64,000 bases of DNA, from positions 62,001 to 126,000 of the forward strand of contig CAYRIO010000004.1 of NCBI GenBank assembly GCA_964424355.1. The letters run 5' to 3'. Below the pieces are notes generated by a model that saw only the letters and a list, made by a program, of their open reading frames with translations, did no database searches and had not been told where the DNA came from. Below, piece by piece: positions 35,445 to 43,893 of this stretch. The translations under genes and the position numbers were made by a program. This DNA is from CAZEHS01 sp964424355 (GTDB lineage Bacteria > Bacillota > Clostridia > Peptostreptococcales > Acidaminobacteraceae). Positions within the stretch are counted from its first letter, which is position 1; the number at the start of each line of letters is the position of its first letter.

Positions 35445-36044
35445 CTATTTTTGAAGCCGCTTATCCAGAACCTCTCTGAAGCGCTCAATGGATTGGGCCC
35501 CGACAATCATCCATTCCCCATCGATCACATAGGTGGGGGTACTTTCGATGCCATTTTGACGCGCCTCTGCCGCATCGGTCATGAGCCGGTGCTCGAAGCG
35601 GCGGTTCAGAACGGCGGATTCCAGCTCGTCCGGATCCAGTCCTGTATCCACCGCCAGTGCGCGCAGGACCGCCAGGGTACTGATATCCTTCAGGTCCGTG
35701 AAGTAAGCCTTCATCAGGGCTTGGTGATACCGGTCGTGTGCCCCGGCGTTCCGGGCGTATTCTGCCGCTTCCAGCGCATTATGGGAATTAGGCATCCAGT
35801 CGGGACCCGTGAAGCGGATCCCATAGGTTTCGCCCATGGTTCGGATGTGGCTGTGCATTCTCTGAAGCTGTTCTTTTCCAAATCGCTTGTTCAGATCAAT
35901 CCCTTGGGGCGGTGTTTCCGGGTGGATTTCAAGACCCAGATGCTCCACCTCCAGCTCGTATTCCGTTTGCAGCTTTTCAACGACCCCGTCGCCGATGTAG
36001 CAATAGGGTCAGATGTAGTCTGAATAAATTTGAATGCGAATCAT
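35445..36044 (-). CDS. DsbA/FrnE-family thiol oxidoreductase, probable selenoprotein (UGA at codon 12)
   Basis: A 199-residue FrnE-type DsbA protein if the in-frame UGA at 36011-36009 is read through. The start ATG at 36044 has a perfect AAGGAGGTGCGT site. Codons 1-11 read MIRIQIYSDYI, then UGA, then PYCYIG. Family members have CPFCYIG here, so the UGA replaces the first active-site cysteine and gives UPYC. Downstream codons are intact to the stop (helical insert, then STPTYVIDGEW with the cis-Pro loop near residue 165). A hairpin just after the UGA fits a bacterial SECIS. A plain nonsense mutation or sequencing error (TGC to TGA) is the alternative; no selA/B/C/D lies here. Translation without Sec would have to restart internally (GTG at 35948). 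Confidence 0.8.
35972..36001 (-). promoter_or_regulatory. SECIS-like hairpin behind the UGA codon
   Basis: On the minus strand, starting 13 bases after the UGA, UCGGCGAC and GUCGUUGA form an eight-pair stem (two G-U pairs) with the loop GGG (35987-35985). A lower GCU/AGC stem closes over an internal loop. The apical loop is 21-24 bases from the UGA, inside the 16-37 base range known for bacterial SECIS elements. This is by-eye folding. Confidence 0.6.
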
Positions 36045-36127
36045 ACGCACCTCCTTCTTCATCAATCTCTGACGGTTCATTTATACCCGACTGAAAGAAT
36101 CGGAAACAGGTTGAATCGGGAAAATTT

Positions 36128-36961
36128 CTATTCCACAAAGGCCCCGCGGAGCAGGGCGATTTCCTCGGCATAGCCAGGCAATTCGTTGGGGGTCTCCAGG
36201 AAAAATGGCAGGTGCCGCAGCTGCGGGTGATTGACGATTCTCACGATGGCCTCCAGGCCAATCTGCCCCTGCCCGATTTTGGCATGGCGGTCCTTCCGGC
36301 TGCCCCTGGGATTTAAGCTGTCATTCAAGTGGATGGCCCGCAGACGGTCCAGACCGATGATGTGGTCAAAGGCTTCCAACACACCCTCCAGATCGTTCAC
36401 AAGATCGTAGCCCCCATCGTGGATATGGCAGGTATCCAGACAAATCCCCATCTTCTCCGGATGGACCACGCCGTCGATGATCCGCCTCAGTTCCTCGAAG
36501 GTGCCGCCTACTTCCGATCCCTTCCCCGCCATGGTCTCCAGCAGCACTGTGGTGGTTTGCTGGGGCGAAATGACTGCATTCAGCAGGGAGGCAATCAGCT
36601 CAACCCCTCTATCGATCCCCTGGCCGGTGTGGCTGCCCGGATGAAAGTTGTAGAGGCTCCCCGGCACATGCTCAATGCGCTGCAGGTCATCCGCCATGGT
36701 CTCCAGGGTGAACTCCCGTACCCGTTCATCCGCCGAACAGGGGTTCAGGGTGTAGGGGGCATGGCACAGGGTCACCGCAAACCGGTGGTCGGCCGCCAGC
36801 TGCCGGTAGGCGGCGATATCGTCAAGATCCAGGGCCTTGACCTTGCTGCCCCGGGGATTCCGGGAAAAATACTGGAATGTGTTGGCTTGGATCTTAAGTG
36901 CCGTTTTGCCCATATCCATGAAGCCCTTGGACGATGATAAATGACAGCCGATATTCAGCAT
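36128..36961 (-). CDS. nfo: Endonuclease IV (AP endonuclease)
   Basis: A 277-residue TIM-barrel AP endonuclease that cuts DNA at abasic sites. It has metal-ligand motifs NFHPGSHTGQG, CLDTCHIHDGGYD and HLNDSLNPRGSRKDRH, all typical of Nfo. The start follows ACGGAGGCTGTC. The DNA glycosylase fusion at 41.4 kb makes the abasic sites this enzyme would process. Confidence 0.95.
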   Translation of the reverse strand: MLNIGCHLSSSKGFMDMGKTALKIQANTFQYFSRNPRGSKVKALDLDDIAAYRQLAADHRFAVTLCHAPYTLNPCSADERVREFTLETMADDLQRIEHVPGSLYNFHPGSHTGQGIDRGVELIASLLNAVISPQQTTTVLLETMAGKGSEVGGTFEELRRIIDGVVHPEKMGICLDTCHIHDGGYDLVNDLEGVLEAFDHIIGLDRLRAIHLNDSLNPRGSRKDRHAKIGQGQIGLEAIVRIVNHPQLRHLPFFLETPNELPGYAEEIALLRGAFVE

Positions 36962-36999
36962 GACAGCCTCCGTGTTTGATTTTATAGTCTCTTGGGTTC

Positions 37000-37935
37000 T
37001 CACAGGCTGCCCTTCCCCTTGACCAGTGCGGCTATTTCCCGGGTGAAAAGCTCTGCGCCGGTCCTATTCAAATGCTGTGAGTCGTACATGTATTTCTTGT
37101 CCTTCGACAGATAGTCCTGAGAAAAATCATAGAATCGGACACCGTGTTTCTTTGCTATTTCCTGATACATGGCAAGGATCTCAGGCTTATTTTTGAGGAA
37201 GGGGTTCACCTCCACATATTCCGGGGCATAAACCAGGACCACGTCGATCCCTTCCTGCTTCGCCTCACTGAGATACTGCTCAAACATGCTTTTGACAGCC
37301 GGATCAATCTGAATGGTCCTGCCGGTGGGATACTGTTTCTTGAATTTTTCGAAGCTCTTGTTCCATTTGATATTCTGCGACAGATATCCCTTTTCACGGA
37401 TGGTTTTCAGTTCCCGCAGCTTCAGAAACCCACTCATGCCCTTCTCCAGGGTTTCATACTCCCCGATGTATTTGAACAGGGGCAGATAATACCGGTAGGG
37501 GCTGAAGCCTTCATAATCCTTAATGGCATCCACGACGATCTTTTCATTGTAGAAAGGATAAAACTGCTCATGGCGATACAGCCCCTCCCGCTTTTGGAAG
37601 GTGCCGGCATCCATAATCTGTATGATGGTTTTGGGCTTCTGGTTGTATTTCCGGTAGAGATCATACCGAGCCTTTTGGAGATCGAACATATAGCCGTCCA
37701 TTCCAAGATTGTAGGAAGTCCCCCCCAGATTTTCCGCCAGGATTTTAGGAGACACCTGTACACAGGCCCTGGAACTCCCCATCACCAAGGTATCGCAGAC
37801 CGCTTTTCCCTGGATGATGTCGTTCCACTCCGCAAACCAGCCCGCCCGGCCTTCCCGCAGGCCCGTATCGGTCATCCATGTCATGACGGACAGGAGCCCC
37901 AGGATGCTGAGTATGAAAAATGCAATTTTTTTCAT
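37000..37935 (-). CDS. SGNH/AlgJ-like partner of MBOAT acyltransferase
   Basis: A 311-residue protein with one N-terminal membrane anchor (about 4-20). The outside domain starts with VMGSSRACVQ (nucleophile Ser in GSSR, as in DltD/AlgJ-type proteins) and ends with YDSQHLNRTGAELF (catalytic Asp-His). It sits 11 bases after the MBOAT gene. Such pairs add O-acetyl or O-acyl groups to cell-surface polymers, with the MBOAT moving the acyl group across the membrane. The acceptor is unknown. Confidence 0.85.
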   Translation of the reverse strand: MKKIAFFILSILGLLSVMTWMTDTGLREGRAGWFAEWNDIIQGKAVCDTLVMGSSRACVQVSPKILAENLGGTSYNLGMDGYMFDLQKARYDLYRKYNQKPKTIIQIMDAGTFQKREGLYRHEQFYPFYNEKIVVDAIKDYEGFSPYRYYLPLFKYIGEYETLEKGMSGFLKLRELKTIREKGYLSQNIKWNKSFEKFKKQYPTGRTIQIDPAVKSMFEQYLSEAKQEGIDVVLVYAPEYVEVNPFLKNKPEILAMYQEIAKKHGVRFYDFSQDYLSKDKKYMYDSQHLNRTGAELFTREIAALVKGKGSL

Positions 37936-37946
37936 GGGTGACCTCC

Positions 37947-39410
37947 CTAAAACTGAAAGTAGATGAAATCCTGATTGCCGTACTTCCCAGCAACCAGAAT
38001 GACAAGTACCATGGCATAATACATGGCCCAGCGCTGCCATCCCGGCCGGTTGAGTACCATGACCCGGATTTCGCCCCGGCGCTGCAGCAGATGGACCGTT
38101 TCCATCACGCCGATGGCAACGGCGGCTATTTGCAGTTCTGTGATGCTCAAGCCCAGGCTTGTAAGCACACCCAGGGCATAGCCCGGATGTGTTATCTTCC
38201 CGATGTTGTCAAACAGATGGGTCACGATGTAGAGCGCATCCGACAGATGAGCCGCCCGGAAAAAGATCCATGCAAAACAAATCAGACAAAAGGTTGTGAA
38301 CACCTGGAGAACTTTTCGAAACTGCGGCGCCTTTGTCAGTCCCATGACCTCTGCGCACCTTTGTCGCGCCTCTTTTGTCCAGATGGCGAAGAGCAGATAA
38401 AACCCGTTGATGGCTCCCCAGGCGATGAAGGTCCAATTGGCCCCATGCCACAAGCCGCTGACAATAAAGGTGATCGCCAGATTGAACTGCCACCGCCAGG
38501 GGGCCACCCGGCTCCCTCCCAGGGAAATATACAGGTAATCCTTAAACCAGGTGGACAGGGAGATGTGCCACCGGCGCCAGAATTCCGAAATGTTTTTTGA
38601 GTAATAGGGCCTGTCGAAATTCTTCATCAGCTTGAAGCCCATCACCTGGGCTGCCCCGATGGCCACATCGGAATAGCCGGAGAAATCACAGTAGATCTGA
38701 ACAGCAAAAAGAACGGTGGCAAGAATCAGTGCCAGACCGTCGAAATCGGCCGGAGCCGCATAAACCGTATTCACCGCCACGGCAATCCTATCCGCAATGA
38801 CCATTTTCTTGAACAGGCCCCACGCCATGAGCTTCAGCCCATCGGTGACCCGGCGGTAATCGAAATGGTGCTCTTCCCGAAACTGGAACAGAAGATTCTG
38901 CGGCCGCTCGATGGGCCCCGCCACCAACTGGGGATAGAACATGACATAGAGAGCATAAATGCCAAAATGCCGCTCCGCCTTCTGCTTCCCCCGGTACACC
39001 TCAATGACATAGCTGAGGCTCTGAAAGGTATGGAAGGAAAGGCCGATGGGCAGGATCAGACTGAGGGCCCCGATGGGATAATTCCAGCCCATCACCTCTG
39101 CCAGATTGGACAGGTTGGCATTGAAGAAATTGAAATATTTGAAGATGAAGAGGATCAGACAGGTCACCAGGATGCTGATGATCAGGTATCTTTTCCGCTC
39201 CGGCCCCTGAGCCTCTTCGATCCAGATGCCCGCCAGATAGTCCACACCGATCGTCAGCGCCAGGATCAGGATGTATACCGGAATGAAGTACATATAGAAG
39301 AGACAGCTGGCCCCAAGGAGTAATCCCCATCTGTACCGGTGTGGCAGTATAAAGTAAAGCAGGGTCACGATTGGAAAAAAGAACATGAATTCGAAAGAAT
39401 TGAACAGCAT
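37947..39410 (-). CDS. MBOAT-family membrane O-acyltransferase
   Basis: A 487-residue multi-pass protein of the AlgI/PatA/DltB MBOAT group. It has FSGYSDVAIGAAQVMGFKLMKNFDRPY, EFWRRWHISLSTWFKDYLYI, and the catalytic His in IVSGLWHGANWTF. It hands an acyl group (usually acetyl) through the membrane to the SGNH partner encoded next. No dlt or alginate genes are beside it. The start follows GAGGTAAGTAA. Confidence 0.93.
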   Translation of the reverse strand: MLFNSFEFMFFFPIVTLLYFILPHRYRWGLLLGASCLFYMYFIPVYILILALTIGVDYLAGIWIEEAQGPERKRYLIISILVTCLILFIFKYFNFFNANLSNLAEVMGWNYPIGALSLILPIGLSFHTFQSLSYVIEVYRGKQKAERHFGIYALYVMFYPQLVAGPIERPQNLLFQFREEHHFDYRRVTDGLKLMAWGLFKKMVIADRIAVAVNTVYAAPADFDGLALILATVLFAVQIYCDFSGYSDVAIGAAQVMGFKLMKNFDRPYYSKNISEFWRRWHISLSTWFKDYLYISLGGSRVAPWRWQFNLAITFIVSGLWHGANWTFIAWGAINGFYLLFAIWTKEARQRCAEVMGLTKAPQFRKVLQVFTTFCLICFAWIFFRAAHLSDALYIVTHLFDNIGKITHPGYALGVLTSLGLSITELQIAAVAIGVMETVHLLQRRGEIRVMVLNRPGWQRWAMYYAMVLVILVAGKYGNQDFIYFQF

Positions 39411-39490
39411 TTACTTACCTCACTTCATAAAAAACTTTTGCTCCAGCCATCATACCATATGTCAGCCGACTTGGTTCACATAATGTGGTT

Positions 39491-40207
39491 TTATGATAGG
39501 TCCTGCCCCTCTCTCTGTGTACGGACCACCTTGGGTTCTGACAGCTTGTCCCAGATCCAAAGGCAGCCCATCAGGCCTAAGAGCCAGGCCACATGAAAAT
39601 GCATCAGCACATACTGATCCAGGGTTCGGCTGACAAAGGCCAACAGCATCACCGATACGGCAAAAATCAATCCCCCCGGCAGGGCTTTTCGCCACTCTGG
39701 GATTGATTTGGCTCCCGTACTGTAGACGCTTCTGTGGAGCCATCGCAGCAAAACGAACACGCTGATGAGCATAAAGACCAGATTCAGTACAAAGGCAACG
39801 GATAAATCCACCGTCAACAGTCCTCGGAAGTCCTCCAGACCCTTCACATCCAGGGTATTGAACCAGCTGAAGAAAAGACTGATGTTGAGGCTTGGCAAAA
39901 GCAGATGCAGACTATCCTTGACCCGATTTTCCGCACTGCCTTTCCCCATGGATGCAATCATTTCATCGCAGAACAGTTGATAATCACTGCCGAAAACCAC
40001 TTCCACCGATTCACCTCTGGCCTGTGCTTCCAGCATCATCACCAAAATGTCGTTGATGATTTCCTCCACATCCACTGCCAGCACATTACTGGTGCGCAGA
40101 TACACGACCATGTCACCGTACACCTGATCATATTGGGGATTCAGCTGCTTACTGAGCGCATAGTGGGCTGCAATCTGATCCTTCAAAGTCACCTGTTCCC
40201 TTTTCAT
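39491..40207 (-). CDS. Membrane protein cotranscribed with PadR
   Basis: A 238-residue protein. It has a soluble N-terminal part of about 95 residues (KQLNPQYDQVYGDMVVYL, helical, DUF1048/DUF1129-like) and about four hydrophobic segments (approximately 100-120, 130-152, 172-192 and 205-222). I cannot name it with certainty. Its ATG overlaps the padR stop by four bases, the common arrangement of PadR with a membrane partner of unknown role. Confidence 0.75.
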   Translation of the reverse strand: MKREQVTLKDQIAAHYALSKQLNPQYDQVYGDMVVYLRTSNVLAVDVEEIINDILVMMLEAQARGESVEVVFGSDYQLFCDEMIASMGKGSAENRVKDSLHLLLPSLNISLFFSWFNTLDVKGLEDFRGLLTVDLSVAFVLNLVFMLISVFVLLRWLHRSVYSTGAKSIPEWRKALPGGLIFAVSVMLLAFVSRTLDQYVLMHFHVAWLLGLMGCLWIWDKLSEPKVVRTQREGQDLS

Positions 40208-40539
40208 TGCTTATCCTCCCGAACGTTAAGAATTCTATTTACGGTATGCTGCAGCAGACTCCATTGGTCCTGAAAATCACATACCTCCGCCAGTCCCTCA
40301 GGGGTGAGTTGAAAGTACTTCCGCTTGGGCCCCTGGGGGGAATCCCGTTTGATATGGGTGACCCAGTTGTTCTTCTCAATGCGGAGCAGCAGCGGGTATA
40401 CCGTGCCCTCGTTCACATCTGCAAATCCGAAGCTGCGTAGCCGTTCCACGATCTCGTACCCATAGGTTTCCCCATCGCCGATTATTTTTAGAATGCAGCC
40501 TTCCAGAATGCCCCGCACCAGCTGTGATTGATCCTTCAT
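40204..40539 (-). CDS. PadR-family transcriptional regulator
   Basis: A 111-residue winged-helix repressor. It has GILEGCILKIIGDGETYGYEIVERL, then NEGTVYPLLLRIEKNNWV (recognition helix), KRKYFQLTPEGL (wing), and a short C-terminal dimerisation helix. The start follows AGGTGGTCTTC; upstream in-frame residues were left out. PadR proteins usually repress their own operon, here with the membrane protein downstream. Confidence 0.92.
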   Translation of the reverse strand: MKDQSQLVRGILEGCILKIIGDGETYGYEIVERLRSFGFADVNEGTVYPLLLRIEKNNWVTHIKRDSPQGPKRKYFQLTPEGLAEVCDFQDQWSLLQHTVNRILNVREDKQ

Positions 40540-40580
40540 GAAGACCACCTACCTTGTTGTACATAGTAGTGTAACTAAAA

Positions 40581-40611
40581 GGCAGGTACTTTGCGTTACA
40601 AAGTACCTGCC
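40581..40611. promoter_or_regulatory. 13-bp dyad upstream of padR
   Basis: GGCAGGTACTTTG, five bases, then its exact complement, 40-70 bases ahead of padR. On the minus strand TTTTAG follows, so it may terminate the lipocalin transcript that comes from upstream. Its place just ahead of padR would also fit an operator. Confidence 0.6.
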
Positions 40612-40759
40612 CATAGAATATCATATTGGGTGATTATTGGCAATACGGATTTTTCAATACACCCGTGGCAGCCAATGTGACAACGGTCACTAGAGGCAGC
40701 ACCCGGCTGATTGTTTGAGGCCAGATGACAACCGCTGTTCAGTATGATGAGCTCCGTGT

Positions 40760-41245
40760 TTATTCATGCTTCACCCAGATCAGTTTTTTCACGTCAAAAC
40801 CCAGCAGTCTTGCTGTGGAAAGCATTTCAGTCACCTTGTGATCCGCCATTACCGGCGTTCTGCAAAGCAGCCACAGATAGGATTTCCTGCTGGAGGTCAC
40901 CAGGGCATATTCATAGTTTTCTTTATCCAGCGCAATGATCCGATAGCTGCTTTTTAGCAGCGGGAAGAATTTCACGGAAAGATTCCCTGTGCATCCCGAA
41001 TCAATGACCGTCGCTTTCCCTGATATGGATACCCGTTTCCCCTCTCTGATGCCGCTATTCAGAACCGATATAACGCCGTTGCGCTTAAGACTGTACTCGG
41101 CAGTGACACCGTCCAATCCCTTTTCAAAGGAATGGGGCAATCTTGCGATTTCGTACCATTTCCCCTGATAGCGTGAAACATCCACATCACATACCGTGCC
41201 GATTTTTTGTGTACTTTCTGCGAATAATCCGCTTATTATGCTCAT
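40760..41245 (-). CDS. blc: Bacterial lipocalin
   Basis: A 161-residue lipocalin with the N-terminal signature YQGKWYEIARLPHSFEKG and a C-terminal LWLLCRTPVM segment. It is a beta barrel binding a hydrophobic ligand. In Gram-negatives Blc is a lipoprotein; no lipobox is visible here and the protein appears cytoplasmic. The start follows GGGAGGCCCTG. Upstream in-frame codons were discarded. Faces the Ada-AlkA gene on the other strand. Confidence 0.9.
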   Translation of the reverse strand: MSIISGLFAESTQKIGTVCDVDVSRYQGKWYEIARLPHSFEKGLDGVTAEYSLKRNGVISVLNSGIREGKRVSISGKATVIDSGCTGNLSVKFFPLLKSSYRIIALDKENYEYALVTSSRKSYLWLLCRTPVMADHKVTEMLSTARLLGFDVKKLIWVKHE

Positions 41246-41424
41246 CAGGGCCTCCCGCTTTTTTACTGCTTTTGAGCCATCCGCTTCTTCATTGGCCTTT
41301 ATACCCCCGATCGCCTTTGAAAACCATAACGGCATCATTCGGTTGCGGATAACCCTGTCCGAAAACGGCTGGTTCCTGCCGAAAATGCATGCTATGATTT
41401 ATTCAGGATGAAAGGAGTGCCATC

Positions 41425-42882
41425 ATGAAACTGAACCCCGATGTATGCTATGAGGCCATGTGCTCCCATGACGCCCGATTTGACGGCCGATTCTTCACCG
41501 CGGTCTCCAGCACCGGTATCTACTGCCGCCCTGTCTGCCGTGTGAAATCACCAAAGCGTGAAAACTGCACCTTCTACCAGACCGCCGCTGAAGCGGAAGC
41601 CGCGGGCTATCGTCCCTGCCTCCGGTGCCGACCGGAACTGGCCCCAGGCCTGACACCCATTGAAGCGGCATCCCGGATGGCTGGTATGGCCGCGCTTCGC
41701 ATTGAAGAATCCGGGCTGGAGGACGCAACCCTGGAAACCCTCGCCGGACAGCTGGGCATCAGCTCCCGCCACCTGCGCCGGGTTTTTCAGGAAGCGTACG
41801 GCGTTTCTCCGGTTGAATACCTGATGACCCATCGCCTGCTAACGGCCAAGACCCTGTTGGCGAATACGCAGCTGCCGGTGACGGAGGTAGCCATGGTTTC
41901 TGGCTTTGGCAGTCTCCGGCGCTTTAATGCCCTATTCAAAGAGCGCTACGGCATGCCCCCCTCACAGCTTCGAAAAACCAGGACGCTGTCCCCCTTCCAA
42001 GAAACGGCCATCGTTCTGGAGCTTGGGTACCGCCCACCCCTGGATTGGCAGGGACTTATGGGGTTTCTGGGCCTCCGGGCCATTCCAGGGGTTGAATGGG
42101 TCGCCCAGGAAACCTATCACCGGATTGTGCGCATTCAAAGAGACGGTGTTTGGTACACCGGCTGGATTTGTGCAGCCAATCAGCCGGATCGCAAGTGCCT
42201 GAAGCTGACTGCCGCCGCATCCCTGGCCCCGGTTCTGCCCCAAGTGATTACCGGGGTACGCTACCTGTTCGACCTGAACTGTGTCCCCGACCATGTGGAT
42301 CCGATCCTTCGCAGCTACGCCGCGGTGATGCCGGAAGCCTTTAAGGAAGGGATCCGGCTGCCAGGCTGTTTCGATCCGTTTGAAATGTCGGTCCGTGCCA
42401 TCCTGGGCCAGCAGATAACCGTCAAGGGAGCCCGGACCCTGGCCATGCGGTTTGCCGAAGCCTTCGGAACCCCGGTTGCCACCCCCTATCACGACCTGGG
42501 GGTAGCCTTTCCATCCGCCCAGGCCATTGCCTCTTTGCCAAGACCCATTGAAGATCACCTGGGCCCATTGGGCATCACCGGAGCCCGGGCGCGAACCATC
42601 CTGGCGTTGGCAGAGGCGCTGGCTGACGGCTCTTTAAAGCTTTCCCGCCTGGCCGACCCCGAAGAAACAAAGGCGCAGCTCTTGCAGCTGCCCGGTATCG
42701 GTCCATGGACCGCTGAATACATCTGCATGCGGGCCCTAAGCTGGCCGGACGCGTTTCCCCATACGGACCTGGGCATCAAAAAAGCCTTTAACAACCGCAG
42801 CCCTGAAGAAATCCTGGCATTCGCGGAAAACTACCGCCCCTGGCGGGCATACCTGACTTTTATGCTGTGGCAGACTCTTTAA
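41425..42882 (+). CDS. Ada-type methyl sensor / AraC / AlkA glycosylase fusion
   Basis: A 485-residue fusion. Residues 1-80 are the Ada metal-binding domain with the zinc/methyl-accepting cysteines Cys34, Cys38, Cys65 and Cys68 (STGIYCRPVCR, RPCLRCRP). An AraC-type helix-turn-helix follows (about 90-180, QLGISSRHLRRVFQEAYG and VAMVSGFGSLRRFNALFK), then an AlkA N-terminal domain (about 190-300) and HhH-GPD glycosylase (310-485, LPGIGPWTAEYI, catalytic Asp about 448). It repairs alkylated bases and probably activates repair genes when methylated. Start behind AAAGGAGTGCC. Confidence 0.92.
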   Translation: MKLNPDVCYEAMCSHDARFDGRFFTAVSSTGIYCRPVCRVKSPKRENCTFYQTAAEAEAAGYRPCLRCRPELAPGLTPIEAASRMAGMAALRIEESGLEDATLETLAGQLGISSRHLRRVFQEAYGVSPVEYLMTHRLLTAKTLLANTQLPVTEVAMVSGFGSLRRFNALFKERYGMPPSQLRKTRTLSPFQETAIVLELGYRPPLDWQGLMGFLGLRAIPGVEWVAQETYHRIVRIQRDGVWYTGWICAANQPDRKCLKLTAAASLAPVLPQVITGVRYLFDLNCVPDHVDPILRSYAAVMPEAFKEGIRLPGCFDPFEMSVRAILGQQITVKGARTLAMRFAEAFGTPVATPYHDLGVAFPSAQAIASLPRPIEDHLGPLGITGARARTILALAEALADGSLKLSRLADPEETKAQLLQLPGIGPWTAEYICMRALSWPDAFPHTDLGIKKAFNNRSPEEILAFAENYRPWRAYLTFMLWQTL

Positions 42883-42895
42883 AGGAGGTTTCATC

Positions 42896-43408
42896 ATGAT
42901 AGAACGCGGTCTGATCAGTACCCCTTTGGGACCGATGCTGGCGGCGGCTGAAAACGGCTCCCTGATTGGGCTTTGGTTCTTCGACCAGAACCATTTCCCC
43001 AAAGAATCCAAAAACTGGTCAGAGGCGCCGGAACTCAGGCTCTTCCAACAGCTTCAAGCCCAGATGGATGCTTATTTTGATGGCCATCTGGCCGATTTCG
43101 TCTTGCCCTTAGCGCCCAGGGGCACCCCTTTTCAGCGGGAGGTCTGGGCACTGCTGCTGAAAATCGCCCCCGGCGAAACGACAACCTATGGGCGGCTGGC
43201 CAGAAACCTGGCAGCGGATAGGGGCATCCCTTCCATGTCGGCCCAAGCCGTTGGGGGCGCCGTCGGCCGAAATCCCCTGTCTATCCTGATTCCATGTCAC
43301 CGGGTCGTGGGTGCCGACGGCAGCCTGACCGGTTATGACGGCGGTATCCACCGGAAGGAAATATTGCTGGCATTGGAAAGCAGAGGCAAGAAAACCGGTC
43401 GAGGGTGA
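42896..43408 (+). CDS. ogt: Methylated-DNA--protein-cysteine methyltransferase
   Basis: A 170-residue suicide enzyme that takes the methyl group of O6-methylguanine. Cys134 lies in the IPCHRVVGADGSLTGYDGG motif, and the DNA-binding helix is AVGGAVGRNPLSI. Length and motifs fit Ogt/AdaB. The gene starts 13 bases after the Ada-AlkA fusion with AAAGGAGGTTTCATC, so together they rebuild the alkylation response. Confidence 0.95.
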   Translation: MIERGLISTPLGPMLAAAENGSLIGLWFFDQNHFPKESKNWSEAPELRLFQQLQAQMDAYFDGHLADFVLPLAPRGTPFQREVWALLLKIAPGETTTYGRLARNLAADRGIPSMSAQAVGGAVGRNPLSILIPCHRVVGADGSLTGYDGGIHRKEILLALESRGKKTGRG

Positions 43409-43416
43409 ATCCCCGG

Positions 43417-43641
43417 TTATGGCAGCTCCGTAAACCGTTCTACCCGGATGCCATCCACTTCCCTTGCCGAAAGAAACAGCTCCACCGGGCGGATCCAGAT
43501 TCCCTCATCCCCGTAGAGCGCCTGATAGACCACGTATTCTTCCAAGGTTTCAGAATGCCTGGCAATATGAAGTACTTTATAGCAATTCCCTTTGAAGTGA
43601 CGGTAGGTTTTTCCTACGGTCACTTTTCGTTTGTTATCCAC
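43417..43641 (-). CDS. DUF1653 family protein
   Basis: A 74-residue protein from a GTG start behind GGAAGGAGAGCGTTCA. It has KTYRHFKGNCYKVLHIARHSET and the segment YVVYQALYGDEGIWIRPVELF of the DUF1653 family, a small beta-barrel. Function unknown. Convergent with ogt. Confidence 0.88.
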   Translation of the reverse strand: MDNKRKVTVGKTYRHFKGNCYKVLHIARHSETLEEYVVYQALYGDEGIWIRPVELFLSAREVDGIRVERFTELP

Positions 43642-43769
43642 TGAACGCTCTCCTTCCCTTACCAGTGCTGCCTATGAAATCTTTTCCTGCCCATGGGGCT
43701 CCTATCCTGCTCCGATGAATTCTACATCCGCCTTGCCGTTTCCTGCTTGCATTTTATTCGATGCCCTTC

Positions 43770-43798
43770 TTGACATCAAAGCGAAGCCGCAGTATAGT
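43770..43798 (+). promoter_or_regulatory. Strong promoter for the 43.9-45.4 kb operon
   Basis: TTGACA, 17-base spacer, TATAGT; close to consensus and 95 bases ahead of the first gene. Confidence 0.85.
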
Positions 43799-43810
43799 GG
43801 ATTTGCGCGG

Positions 43811-43833
43811 TTAGTAATTTACTAATTCACTAA
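43811..43833 (+). promoter_or_regulatory. Palindromic operator-like site
   Basis: TTAGTAA-T-TTACTAA perfect dyad (43811-43825), plus one more ACTAA half-site four bases on, 13 bases downstream of the -10 box. It is placed to block transcription start. The regulator is unknown. Confidence 0.6.
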
Positions 43834-43893
43834 AGAAAAATACATGCGGGCCTATTTGCTATGGCATGGTCCTGAAGAAAGCGGAGGAATCAC

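Noticed and set aside
36009..36011. UGA in the DsbA gene as a simple pseudogene mutation
   Set aside because: Not fully excluded, but the change sits at the one catalytic Cys position, the rest of the frame and the ribosome binding site are intact, and a SECIS-like hairpin follows.
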